From NCBI GenBank assembly GCA_020723325.1, contig DYJD01000002.1, positions 1 through 64,000 of the forward strand: a stretch of DNA of 64,000 nucleotides, read 5' to 3'. A program made the translations under genes and the position numbers. The notes below the pieces were generated by a model. That model had not been told where the DNA came from, searched no databases, and worked only from the letters and a program-made list of their open reading frames with translations. This document shows, one piece after another, positions 15,397-24,403 of this stretch (positions within the stretch are counted from its first letter, which is position 1; each line of letters begins with the position of its first letter). This DNA is from Desulfosudis oleivorans (GTDB lineage: Bacteria > Desulfobacterota > Desulfobacteria > Desulfobacterales > SURF-7).

Positions 15397-17247
15397 TTAT
15401 AGTGCGTCTTCAATTTCCTCCAAAAACCTGCTTTTCTGGGTGGGCTGCCCTCTGCGGTAAGACGAACAACTGACATAAAGATATTTCTCAGCACGGGTCA
15501 GCGCCACGTACATCAAGCGCCTTTCCTCCTGCAGATCCAAATCGTTGGTTTTGGATCGCCAGTGGGGAAAAAGATCTTCTTCACAGCCGGTGATAAAGAC
15601 GGCAAAATATTCGAGCCCCTTGCTGGCATGGATGGTGGACAGATTGACGCCGGTGGTTTGATCATCCGGGTCATCTTCACGGTCCTCCCGAATCAGCGCG
15701 GCTTCCTCCAGATAATCCGCAATGGAATCTTTCCGGGATGCAGTATAAATCAACTCATCAATATTTTCCACCCTGGCCGTATAATCCGCATCGGCTTGGC
15801 TGTAACCCTTCAAATACTCAAAATAGTCGCTTTTCGCAAGGATATGGCGAATGGCTTCTCCGGGCGACTGCAGGCGGATGTCGTCTATAATCTGGATCAG
15901 GCCGGAAAGGGCCTGATGGACCTTACTTGAAAGCATTTTGTGCACAAGCGCTTGCCGGGCAGCATCCTGAAGGCTCATATCGCCCATGCGGCTGTTTCCG
16001 ATTTTGGTGACCATGGCCGGCCCGATTCCACGCTTAGGGGTGTTGAGAATGCGCTCAAAGGCGACATCATCCTTTGGAAAAACCGCCGCGGCCAGATAGC
16101 AATTTATATCAAGAATCTCCCTGCGCTCGAAAAAACCCTTGGAACCCATCATGCGATAGGGAATTCCATGACTGCGAAAGGCTTTTTCAAATGCCAGGGA
16201 ACAGAATTTTGTCCGGTACAAAACCGCCATTTTCTCAAGGGCAAGCCCCATGCTGCGCAAGGAATCAACTTTGCGGGCCACCCAGTCGGCTTCCTCATCC
16301 TCGTTATAAAAATGGTGGGTTTCCACCAGGCCGCCCCTTTTGCTTGAAAAACAGGCTTTTTCCATTCGTTTGGCATTGTGCCCGATCAGGCTGTTGGCGA
16401 GTTGGACGATTTCGTCCATTGACCGGAAGTTTTCCTCTAGTTTAAAAATTTTGGCCCCTTTGTAATTGTCCTTGAAGGTCAGGAAATGTTTGACATTGCT
16501 GCCGCGGAATCCATAGATGGCCTGCCAGTCGTCGCCCACACAAAAAAGGTTGCCGTCAGCCAGCAACAGGCGGGTCAGTTCCTCCTGCAGGTTGTTGGAA
16601 TCCTGATATTCGTCCACCAGGATGAACTGAAAAAAACGGCGGTATTGTTCCCGCACCTCGGCATGGTCGCGCAATAGGTTGCGCACCAGGAAGAGGATAT
16701 CGTCAAAATCCACTGCATTTCTGTTTTGCAACTCGTTTTTATATTGTCGAAAAATATCCCCAAGGGGCAGGTGGGCCAAATGCCTGGCCCCGTCAAAATA
16801 CCGGCCGGGATCACCGGAATTCTTGGCATTTGAAATCTGTCCCAGCACGGAGCGGACCTGCTTCTTGTCGTAATTCAGTTTCACCAGGATTTCCGTCAGG
16901 GTCTTTTGCTGCTGATAATCCGCATAAATCTGCAACGGCCGTTTGTATCCCAGGCGTTCGCAATGTTCTTTGAGGATTTGAAAACAAGCACTGTGAAAAG
17001 TACGCACCCATGGAAAACGCAACGGCGGGAAGTCGGTCATATGCACAAGCCGGCTTTTCATTTCAGCCGCCGCTTTGTTGGTAAAAGTGATGGCAAGGAT
17101 ACGGCCGGGATCAAATCCATGGGTCACGAGATGGGCGATTTTGGCCGCCAAAGTCCTGGTCTTGCCCGAGCCTGCGCCGGCAATGACCAGGGTGGGCGAG
17201 CCACTGTGTTCCACGGCCGCCTGTTGTTGCTTGGTCAAACGTATCAT
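15397..17247 (-). CDS. UvrD/Rep-family ATP-dependent DNA helicase
   Basis: Superfamily 1A helicase, 616 aa, shorter than PcrA/UvrD (about 720) and nearer Rep. Motifs in order: Q motif LTKQQQAAVEH, Walker A AGAGSGKTRT (about 24-33), Ia ITFTNKAAAEM, II LVDEYQDSN, III GDDWQAIYGFRG, IV NFRSM, V TIHASKGLEY, VI YVALTRAEKYLYV. It probably unwinds 3'-5' at stalled forks or during repair. It heads the run helicase - unknown - yhbY. Confidence 0.93.
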   Translation of the reverse strand: MIRLTKQQQAAVEHSGSPTLVIAGAGSGKTRTLAAKIAHLVTHGFDPGRILAITFTNKAAAEMKSRLVHMTDFPPLRFPWVRTFHSACFQILKEHCERLGYKRPLQIYADYQQQKTLTEILVKLNYDKKQVRSVLGQISNAKNSGDPGRYFDGARHLAHLPLGDIFRQYKNELQNRNAVDFDDILFLVRNLLRDHAEVREQYRRFFQFILVDEYQDSNNLQEELTRLLLADGNLFCVGDDWQAIYGFRGSNVKHFLTFKDNYKGAKIFKLEENFRSMDEIVQLANSLIGHNAKRMEKACFSSKRGGLVETHHFYNEDEEADWVARKVDSLRSMGLALEKMAVLYRTKFCSLAFEKAFRSHGIPYRMMGSKGFFERREILDINCYLAAAVFPKDDVAFERILNTPKRGIGPAMVTKIGNSRMGDMSLQDAARQALVHKMLSSKVHQALSGLIQIIDDIRLQSPGEAIRHILAKSDYFEYLKGYSQADADYTARVENIDELIYTASRKDSIADYLEEAALIREDREDDPDDQTTGVNLSTIHASKGLEYFAVFITGCEEDLFPHWRSKTNDLDLQEERRLMYVALTRAEKYLYVSCSSYRRGQPTQKSRFLEEIEDAL

Positions 17248-17429
17248 AGCTTTCTCACTCCCAATATAACTCCCTGCTCATAAGCCATAAGCGCATGCAA
17301 AGGTCAAGTCAAACGTATAAGAATATAAGAATTCACGAGTGTGCTGCCCCCCGGCTGAGAACCGCCGGATGGAGCGAGGGCTATTTGCTGTTATAGAGCC
17401 GGCCGGGTCAGAGCGTCGCAAGGATATTT

Positions 17430-18716
17430 TCAGGAGAAAATCCAGTCGGGATGGATATTAGCCCATTCCAGCGCCTTTTCCGGCAGCCATTCGGATAATT
17501 CCTTTTGGAGAAAAAAGCGCGGCAGCAGCAAATCATCTTCCGGAAGGATCAGGTTCTCGGAGCGGGCCGTTCGCTCCAGGGCCGTATGGGGATAAATGCG
17601 GATGCCCACGGTGAAGCGCAGCATCTCGGGGGCGAGTTTTTCGGCAAAGGCCAGGCTTTCCATGACCGTTTCCCGGGTTTCCCCAGGCCCGCCCAGAAGC
17701 AAAAAACCCATGCGCCGGATTCCACGGGCTTTGAGCAATTCCGAGATTTTCATCACCGTCCGGGGGGAAAAGCGCTTGTTCATCTGTTTCAATATAACCG
17801 CAGCGCCGCTTTCAAATCCCAGAGAAACCTGGACGCAACCGGAACGGGCCAGCAAATCCACCAGTTCTGCGTCCACACCAAGGGGATATAAAATCGCCTG
17901 CCACTTGATCTTCAAGCCCCTGCGGATAATTTCCCGGCAGAAAGCCTTGGCGTAGGAAAGGGGAAAATTGAAGGTGTTGTCCGTAATAAAAAACTGATCA
18001 AAACCGGCGGCCACATAGCGTTGCAAAGCACTTATTACCGCATCCAAAGGTCTTTTTCTGAGCCGACGACCTTCAATAGCCGCGGTGGAACAATAACTGC
18101 ACCCCATGGGGCAACCCCGCCTGGTTTGAAACGGCAACCAGACGGATTCCGGTTTGAAATCCGGATGGACCGTGAGGGTGGAATCCGGTATGGGCAGGGG
18201 ATATTGGGCCGGTTTTTTCCAATTGGAAGCATCCGGCACCTGCCCTGGCTGGTCCCGGAGAAAAAGGCCGGGTATTTTTTCCAGGTTTTGTTTTTTTTCG
18301 AGACGCGTCAGTAGTTCCACAAGGGCCCCTTCACCTTCGCCCTGAATGCCTATATCCGCCCCCAGATAAAAAAGGGCCGCCTGGGGGAAGATGCTGTAGC
18401 CTGCGCCTCCCAGTACAATCGGGGCGGCAGTTGCTTTGCGGCAAATATCCACCACCTCCTTGACCGCCGGCAGTAAAAAACGGGCCTGACGCATGGATTG
18501 ATCATCGATGTTGCGCACGGATACGCCGATGACTTCCGGCTGGAATTCCAAGAGGGCCGGGTCAAGCCGGGTTTGGGTATCTGTCGGACTCATCAGATTT
18601 AAAACCAACACCCGATGACCGGCCTGTTCCACAGCCTGTTTGACACAAGCAAGGCCGAGGGGCATGACCGGCACATTGATCTGCTCTGTATTTGCCGAAA
18701 TCAGAAGGACTTTCAT
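17430..18716 (-). CDS. B12-binding-domain radical SAM protein
   Basis: N-terminal cobalamin-binding-type Rossmann domain (MKVLLISANTEQ; VPVMPLGLACVKQAVEQAGH) followed by an Elp3-type radical SAM barrel with the cluster motif CPMGCSYC (about residue 200) and GFESGAAVILKQMNKR. The ATG at 18716 follows AAGGAA; the longer frame has no ribosome site. The B12 domain lacks a clear DxHxxG lower-ligand motif. Members methylate or rearrange diverse substrates, and the substrate here is unknown. The divergent neighbour is an O-methyltransferase, so a shared small-molecule pathway is possible. Confidence 0.85.
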   Translation of the reverse strand: MKVLLISANTEQINVPVMPLGLACVKQAVEQAGHRVLVLNLMSPTDTQTRLDPALLEFQPEVIGVSVRNIDDQSMRQARFLLPAVKEVVDICRKATAAPIVLGGAGYSIFPQAALFYLGADIGIQGEGEGALVELLTRLEKKQNLEKIPGLFLRDQPGQVPDASNWKKPAQYPLPIPDSTLTVHPDFKPESVWLPFQTRRGCPMGCSYCSTAAIEGRRLRKRPLDAVISALQRYVAAGFDQFFITDNTFNFPLSYAKAFCREIIRRGLKIKWQAILYPLGVDAELVDLLARSGCVQVSLGFESGAAVILKQMNKRFSPRTVMKISELLKARGIRRMGFLLLGGPGETRETVMESLAFAEKLAPEMLRFTVGIRIYPHTALERTARSENLILPEDDLLLPRFFLQKELSEWLPEKALEWANIHPDWIFS

Positions 18717-18909
18717 GGGATCATTCCTTTGCGGGGGACTGGAAGATTGCCTCAACTCCTGCCTGATCATTCTATTCTTGAATCGTTATGCGGTGGATGA
18801 TAGGGTTCAGTCCAAGCTGGTTCAGTATAGCGGATTTGAAGTCGAGTGCAAACATCTTATTGGATGTTTTTCCACATTTATGCCCATAATACTCAATCTG
18901 GAGGAAGCC

Positions 18910-19896
18910 ATGCAAAATCCAATGGATATTTTGGAAACCGTCCGGGGTTTTATGAAAAGCCGGGTCATCTTGACCGGTGCGGAATTGGATCTTTTTACCC
19001 AGATACATCGGGGGGTCGATACGGTTGACGAACTTGCAGAAAGAAACCGGTTGAATACCCGCGCCATCACGCGCTTGCTGGACGCCCTGGTTGTTTACGG
19101 ACTTTTGACCAAGAATGACGGTCGCTACCGTTTGTCGCCCCAAGGCCTCTTTTTATCTGCAGATCAGCCGGACACGGTGTTGCCCATGGTATTGCACATG
19201 AACGAACTGTGGGACAGTTGGAGCCAGCTCACCCAGGCCGTTTCCCTGGGCAAAAATTCCCACAGCATCCCCATTTCCGAAAAATCGGAAGTAAATCAAA
19301 AGGCCTTTATCGGCGCCATGCATGTGGTGGGCCGGAAACTATCCGAGGAAATCGCGGAATACCTGGATTTGTCCCCTTACCGCAATCTGCTGGATGTCGG
19401 TGGCGCTTCAGGGACTTACACCATCGCTTTTCTGAATCAAAATCCGAAAATGTCAGCCTCGATTTTCGACCTCAAACAGGTCATCCCCTTGGCCGAGGCC
19501 CGCCTGACCCAGGCCGGAATGCACCCACGGGTAAAACTGATTGCCGGCGATTTCTACACTGATCCGCTGCCCCAGGGATATGATCTTGCGCTTCTTTCCG
19601 CCATTATTCACCAGAACAGCCCGGCCCAAAACCAGGCCCTTTATCGTAAAATTTATCATGCCCTTTTGCCTGGCGGGACCATTATAATCCGGGATCATAT
19701 CATGGAAGAAAGCCGAACGGTTCCACCGGCCGGCGCCGTTTTCGCGTTGAATATGCTGGTGGCCACCGCGGCCGGTGATACGTATACTTTTTCGGAGATT
19801 GAGGAAACCTTGAAAGCCGCAGGATTTTCAAATATTCGCCAAATCAGAAGCGGGGAAAGAATGGACGGCATCATCAGCGCCCGGAAACCGGGTTAA
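18910..19896 (+). CDS. SAM-dependent O-methyltransferase (acetylserotonin OMT-like)
   Basis: 328 aa from the ATG at 18910, which has GGAGG at ideal spacing. An N-terminal winged-helix dimerisation domain (DELAERNRLNTRAITRLLDA) precedes a class I methyltransferase with motif I LLDVGGASGTYTIAFLNQNP (about 160-179). A later acidic-histidine stretch (IIRDHIMEES) fits the family's catalytic region. Such enzymes methylate hydroxyls on quinone-like, tetrapyrrole or polyketide compounds. The divergent radical SAM gene is the only contextual clue. Confidence 0.85.
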   Translation: MQNPMDILETVRGFMKSRVILTGAELDLFTQIHRGVDTVDELAERNRLNTRAITRLLDALVVYGLLTKNDGRYRLSPQGLFLSADQPDTVLPMVLHMNELWDSWSQLTQAVSLGKNSHSIPISEKSEVNQKAFIGAMHVVGRKLSEEIAEYLDLSPYRNLLDVGGASGTYTIAFLNQNPKMSASIFDLKQVIPLAEARLTQAGMHPRVKLIAGDFYTDPLPQGYDLALLSAIIHQNSPAQNQALYRKIYHALLPGGTIIIRDHIMEESRTVPPAGAVFALNMLVATAAGDTYTFSEIEETLKAAGFSNIRQIRSGERMDGIISARKPG

Positions 19897-19928
19897 GCGC
19901 CGTTTGATCAAGACCGGTGGCCCCGTGG

Positions 19929-20660
19929 TTATCTGAGCGCCGCGATAATATTGTCTTTCAGCTTTTTTACATACGGCAAAGCCAGTCGGACCCCGTCACC
20001 CAATTCCGGCAGCAGTCTATCCGCATACTCATAACAGTTTGAAAAAAGACAAAGGGTCGGAACAGCAGCAACAACGGCGATTGCTTCCCAACTGGAAAAA
20101 CCGTATTCCATGTACAGATAGTATGCAACCAACCCTGTCAATCCCAAACCCCAGAAAAAAATTTTTCCGATCAGGCCCCTGGAATGAAACAAACAACGGT
20201 TGATGTGCAAAAATCGACCGACGGCGCCCACCCCTATGCAAATCACAAAGGCTGTAAGGGTGGCATCACCGGCCAGATAATAAGCCTGATATCCAAAAAT
20301 CTCGTTGATGAGCTCGGCCCGTTGCGGGAAAATCTGCAAATATTGCTGTCCCATATGGGTTTGCGCATATAGACGCCATAGTACGAGGGATACATACAGC
20401 ATCAAAGTGCAAAAAAGCCAGACAACACATAATAATACCGCGGCTTCCACCGCGATGCCGGTCAATTTGCGCAAATATACCGTTGAGTTACGTTTTATTG
20501 AGAAGAATTTGAATTTATTTAAAAAGCGGTCAACCCGGATTTCCACATTCACCAGTCGCGCAAAAGCTGCCATCCCGGCTGAGATGGTGAATTTCGGTCT
20601 TTTGGCATATGTAATGGTAAACTCGGGATATTCATCCTTTAACCGCTGATCGACGGCCAT
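19929..20660 (-). CDS. Multi-pass membrane protein, unknown function (243 aa)
   Basis: I do not recognise a family. From the ATG at 20660, which follows GGAG by 5 bases, the protein has a basic cytoplasmic N-terminus (~80 aa). About four hydrophobic segments follow: AVEAAVLLCVVWLFCTLMLY; AYYLAGDATLTAFVICIGVG; IFFWGLGLTGLVAYYLYMEY; and WEAIAVVAAVPTLCLF. A longer frame to a GTG at 20771 has no ribosome site. It converges on the methyltransferase gene and diverges from the histidine kinase. Confidence 0.65.
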   Translation of the reverse strand: MAVDQRLKDEYPEFTITYAKRPKFTISAGMAAFARLVNVEIRVDRFLNKFKFFSIKRNSTVYLRKLTGIAVEAAVLLCVVWLFCTLMLYVSLVLWRLYAQTHMGQQYLQIFPQRAELINEIFGYQAYYLAGDATLTAFVICIGVGAVGRFLHINRCLFHSRGLIGKIFFWGLGLTGLVAYYLYMEYGFSSWEAIAVVAAVPTLCLFSNCYEYADRLLPELGDGVRLALPYVKKLKDNIIAALR

Positions 20661-20961
20661 ATGATCTCCATAAAAATTGTGTTCATGGGCAAGTGGGGGT
20701 ATGAATAAGGGCTGCATGTGCTCAAAATCAGTAGTTGAAACATATAAGAACCATGGGATGTAGTCAAGCACTATTAAATTATGTAACCACCTTGACAGCC
20801 GGCTGAGGATCGGCCATACTGCTGCAATCTGAATTTCCTTTTATAATTGACAGTTCCAGTGGGATGCAGACACATCCCCCCATTGAAATAAGACTGATCC
20901 TGTTTTGTAACCAGGAGGATTTTTTCCCCGATCCCATCGACCGGAAGAAAGGTCGCTAGCC

Positions 20962-22800
20962 ATGCGCAATGAATTAAAGAATATGATTTCAATTTTCGAG
21001 GCCATGACCGATGGCGTTTATATCATTGATCGGAATTATACCATCAAATATATGAATGCGGCCATGATCAAAGAATTCGGTGAAGGCATCGGCAATAAAT
21101 GCCATACGGTCATTGCCCGGAGCGAACAGGTCTGTGTTGATTGCAAGGCCGAAGGAGTTTTCGCCGGGGAAGCCTTCCATCGCGAACTGTCCATCCCCTG
21201 GCTGGCCAAGACTTACGATATCATGAATCTGCCCTTGAAAAAAGAAAGCGGCGAAATTCTCAAGCTGAGCATTTATCGCGATATCACCCAGGAGAAAAAG
21301 CGCACCGAAAGGCTGATCGCCACGGAACAGAACTATCAGCGCCTCTTTGAACATGTGGGCTGCGGCGTGTATATCAGCACCAAGGAGGGCAAATTTCTGG
21401 ACGCCAACCAGACCTTGCTGAAGATGCTCGGCTATGCCTGCAAGGAAGAATTTCTGAAAATCAATATTGTCCAGGATCTCTATCTGCGGCCGGAGGACCG
21501 CAAGCAATTCCAGGACCGCATCGAAAAAGACGGGCATGTGGTGGAATACGAGATTGAATTCAAGCGCAAAGACGGCAGCCCTGTGCCGGTTTTACTCACC
21601 GGCCATGTGCGTTGCGATGAACACGGCCAGGTGATCGGCTATGAAGGGATCATCGTGGACCAGACCCAGCGCAAACAGATGGAAAAGGAAATCCGGGAAG
21701 TAAATGACTTCTTAAACAAGATCATCCACAGCTCCCCCAATGCCATCATGGCCTCGGACATGCGCGGCAAGATGCTGATCTGGAACCGGGCCGCAGAAGA
21801 AATTTTGGGATACAAAGCCGAAGATGTCATCGGCAAAATGAACATCACCGAGATCTATCCCCAAGGTATGGCCCGCAAGGTCATGCAAATGCTGCGCCGG
21901 CCGGATCACGAGCGTGCCGGGCGGCTGCGGTCCTATCCCATCGTATATATGCGCAGGGATGGAAAAATCGTGGAGGGCAATCTTTCCGCGGCCATATTGT
22001 ACGACGATACCGGCAAGGAACTGGCCACAGTGGGCATTTTTGTGGACTTGAAAGAACGTCTGGACATGGAGCGCCGCCTGCGCCAGACCCAAGAACAACT
22101 ACTCCAGGCAGAAAAATTATCCGCCATGGGGCGCTTGACTTCCCAGATCGCCCATGAACTCAACAACCCCCTTTACGGCATCATGAACACCCTGGAACTA
22201 ATGAAAACCGAGATTCAGCCCGGCAACCGCCGTCGTAAAATCCTGGACATGGCCTTGTCCGAAACCGTCCGTCTGAGCGAGCTGCTGCGGAAAATGCTGA
22301 CGTTTTCCAAACCGGATCAGGAAATCAAACAAGCCACGGACATCAATACCATCCTGGACGAAATCCTGCTCCTGCATGAAAAACAGTTCAGCGAAAACAA
22401 CATCAGCATTGAAACCGGCTACAGCCAGGAACCTTGCATCGCCTTTGCTTCCAGGAATCAACTCCGCCAGGTCTTCCTCAATCTGATCGCCAATGCCCGG
22501 GACGCCATGCCCAGCGGCGGTGTCCTGACCGTGGAAACAGATCGCAATGGCAAAGAAATCCGTATTCGGATCGGCGATACCGGCGTAGGCATCCGCGAGG
22601 AAAACCTTCCCAAAATCTTCGACGCCTTTTTCACCACCAAGGAAAGCGTCAAGGGCGTGGGCCTAGGGCTTTCCGTCTGCTATGGGTTCATCAAGGATCA
22701 TGGCGGCGACATCAATGTCCAAAGTGTCGTGGATACAGGCACGACCTTTACCATTCTGCTGCCGGCCCATTCAGATTCTGAAAGCGGTCCCATTTCTTGA
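20962..22800 (+). CDS. PAS-domain sensor histidine kinase
   Basis: A soluble kinase of 612 aa without membrane segments. Three PAS domains occupy roughly 5-115, 120-245 and 245-375. The first has a cysteine cluster (CHTVIARSEQVCVDC) that might bind metal or sense redox state. Next come a HisKA box with phosphorylated His in SQIAHELNNPL (about 395) and a HATPase domain with N box NLIANARDAM, G1 GDTGVGI, F box and GLGLSVCYGFIKDHGG. No response regulator is adjacent, so its partner is elsewhere. Confidence 0.93.
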   Translation: MRNELKNMISIFEAMTDGVYIIDRNYTIKYMNAAMIKEFGEGIGNKCHTVIARSEQVCVDCKAEGVFAGEAFHRELSIPWLAKTYDIMNLPLKKESGEILKLSIYRDITQEKKRTERLIATEQNYQRLFEHVGCGVYISTKEGKFLDANQTLLKMLGYACKEEFLKINIVQDLYLRPEDRKQFQDRIEKDGHVVEYEIEFKRKDGSPVPVLLTGHVRCDEHGQVIGYEGIIVDQTQRKQMEKEIREVNDFLNKIIHSSPNAIMASDMRGKMLIWNRAAEEILGYKAEDVIGKMNITEIYPQGMARKVMQMLRRPDHERAGRLRSYPIVYMRRDGKIVEGNLSAAILYDDTGKELATVGIFVDLKERLDMERRLRQTQEQLLQAEKLSAMGRLTSQIAHELNNPLYGIMNTLELMKTEIQPGNRRRKILDMALSETVRLSELLRKMLTFSKPDQEIKQATDINTILDEILLLHEKQFSENNISIETGYSQEPCIAFASRNQLRQVFLNLIANARDAMPSGGVLTVETDRNGKEIRIRIGDTGVGIREENLPKIFDAFFTTKESVKGVGLGLSVCYGFIKDHGGDINVQSVVDTGTTFTILLPAHSDSESGPIS

Positions 22801-22816
22801 TGATTGCAACGGGCTT

Positions 22817-23461
22817 TCATGGGCTGCCGCTAAAATGGCGGTTCGCTTCAGCCAGAGCGCTTTCGTTCAAATAGGGCCGCCAGATCTCCAGGATCAAGGC
22901 CGACCCTTTCAGCAGACTGTCCTTACAGTTGAACTGTTCACGGATATCAAGATAATTCAGCCAATATTCCATAATGATGGAAGTGATGGTCAGCAAAGCT
23001 TCAAAGGTGTTCGGCAGCATGGGTTCCCGGAACACCTGGGACTGATCGACGCTGTCAAAAATCGACCTGGCGGTTTGAAGGGCTTTTTCCTTGTTGGATA
23101 AATAAAGGTGCCGGAGTTCCGGATCCCGCTTCAGCAACTGCACAAGTTCTTTTTTAAAAAAAGGATATTCATTCCATTCCGACATTACCGTATTAAGACT
23201 ATGCAGAAAATTCTGCAAGGGGGTGAGCCCGGCATTCCGCAGGGTGTCGGCATAGCCTTGGATTTGATCCTGCATGATACAGCGGATGATTTCTTCTTTA
23301 TTCTTGAAATGATAATATAGGTTCCCCGGACTGATGCCCATTTCCTTGGCAATCCGTTTGGTGGAAACAGCCGGGGTCCCGTGTTCATTAAACAGCCGTG
23401 CAGCGGTTTGTAAGATCCATTCCTTGGTTTGTTTTCCGCTCCGATTTGCTCTTATCGCCAT
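22817..23461 (-). CDS. TetR-family transcriptional regulator
   Basis: N-terminal TetR helix-turn-helix (ILQTAARLFNEHGTPAVSTK, then IAKEMGISPGNLYYHFKNKEE) and a C-terminal ligand-binding helical domain of about 150 residues. It is divergent from the ABC-transporter operon that starts 242 bases away, whose expression it most likely represses. The shared region carries promoters in both directions and two copies of an AAATTCCAA motif (about 23501 and 23546) that may be its operator. Confidence 0.9.
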   Translation of the reverse strand: MAIRANRSGKQTKEWILQTAARLFNEHGTPAVSTKRIAKEMGISPGNLYYHFKNKEEIIRCIMQDQIQGYADTLRNAGLTPLQNFLHSLNTVMSEWNEYPFFKKELVQLLKRDPELRHLYLSNKEKALQTARSIFDSVDQSQVFREPMLPNTFEALLTITSIIMEYWLNYLDIREQFNCKDSLLKGSALILEIWRPYLNESALAEANRHFSGSP

Positions 23462-23507
23462 TTCAGGATCATCTCCTCTGTCTGCTTGTCAAATCATACG
23501 AAATTCC

Positions 23508-23536
23508 AAGTTAGACCAGCAGGACTAATGTGTCAA
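23508..23536 (-). promoter_or_regulatory. Promoter of the tetR-type gene
   Basis: On the minus strand: TTGACA (23536-23531), 17 bases, TAACTT (23513-23508). A repeated AAATTCCAA motif (plus strand) lies immediately downstream of the -10 box and again upstream of the -35 box, suggesting autoregulation. Confidence 0.5.
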
Positions 23537-23580
23537 TGTTTTCGTAAATTCCAAAGAATGGTTCGAGCATTTAAAAATAC

Positions 23581-23610
23581 TTGACAAGAATAGAACTATG
23601 GTACTAATAA
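23581..23610 (+). promoter_or_regulatory. Promoter of the ABC export operon
   Basis: TTGACA (23581-23586), 18 bases, TAATAA (23605-23610), ending 93 bases before the ATP-binding gene. One AAATTCCAA copy lies about 25 bases upstream of the -35 box. Confidence 0.5.
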
Positions 23611-23703
23611 AAATCGACATTAGAAATTCTATCCGAATTTTCCCAATCAAGGCAGGCGGTTTGTGGCAAAAAGCCGGGGCATCAAACCGGCAGGAGATTT
23701 TTT

Positions 23704-24402
23704 ATGAGAAACAACAGCGAATTCGCGGTGCGGCTTACGGATGTGAAGAAAACCTATCTCATGGGGAAAGTGGAAGTGGAAGCCATCAAAGGCATCAGTT
23801 TGCAAATTCCCACCAAAAGATTCAACGTCATCATCGGCCCTTCCGGCAGCGGCAAAACCACCTTGCTGAACCTGTTGGGCTGCATCGACATCCCCTCGGC
23901 CGGCCGGGTGGAGGTTTGCGGGCAGGATATCGCCTGCCTGACCGATGAGCAGGCTTCGGACTTCCGAGCGGAAAATATCGGATTCATCTTTCAGAACTTC
24001 AACCTGATCCCGGTGCTGTCGGCCTATGAAAACGTGGAATACCCCCTGTTACTGATGAAAAAACCGGTTAAAGAAAGAAAGGAGTTGACCCTGAAGATGC
24101 TGGATGCCGTGGGGCTTACCAGCCACAAGCATCATCGGCCCAACGAGCTGAGCGGCGGGCAGCGCCAGCGAGTGGCCATCGCCCGGGCGCTGGTCAAAGG
24201 CCCGAAGCTGGTATTGGCGGACGAACCCACAGCAAATTTGGATTCCAAGACCGGGCAAAGCATCATCGACCTCATGTATGCCATGCAGGCGGAAAACCAT
24301 ACCACCTTTATCTTCTCCTCCCATGACCGGCAGGTCATGGCCCATGCGGAAAAGGTGTTTGAAATCCAGGACGGTCTGCTGATGCAAGACAAGGAGTTGT
24401 AA
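23704..24402 (+). CDS. ABC transporter ATP-binding protein (LolD/MacB type)
   Basis: 232 aa with Walker A GPSGSGKTTLLNLLG (about 45), the Q loop in FIFQNFNLIPVLSAYENVEY, signature LSGGQRQRVAIARAL (about 143) and Walker B LVLADEPTANLD. The sequence class is that of LolD, MacB and FtsE, which power mechanotransmission-type permeases rather than classic solute transport. It is the first gene of a four-gene operon with a permease starting one base after its stop. Confidence 0.93.
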   Translation: MRNNSEFAVRLTDVKKTYLMGKVEVEAIKGISLQIPTKRFNVIIGPSGSGKTTLLNLLGCIDIPSAGRVEVCGQDIACLTDEQASDFRAENIGFIFQNFNLIPVLSAYENVEYPLLLMKKPVKERKELTLKMLDAVGLTSHKHHRPNELSGGQRQRVAIARALVKGPKLVLADEPTANLDSKTGQSIIDLMYAMQAENHTTFIFSSHDRQVMAHAEKVFEIQDGLLMQDKEL

Positions 24403-24403
24403 C

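Noticed and set aside
18640-18909. N-terminal extension of the O-methyltransferase
   Set aside because: It overlaps the divergent radical SAM gene, and GGAGG stands right before the ATG at 18910.
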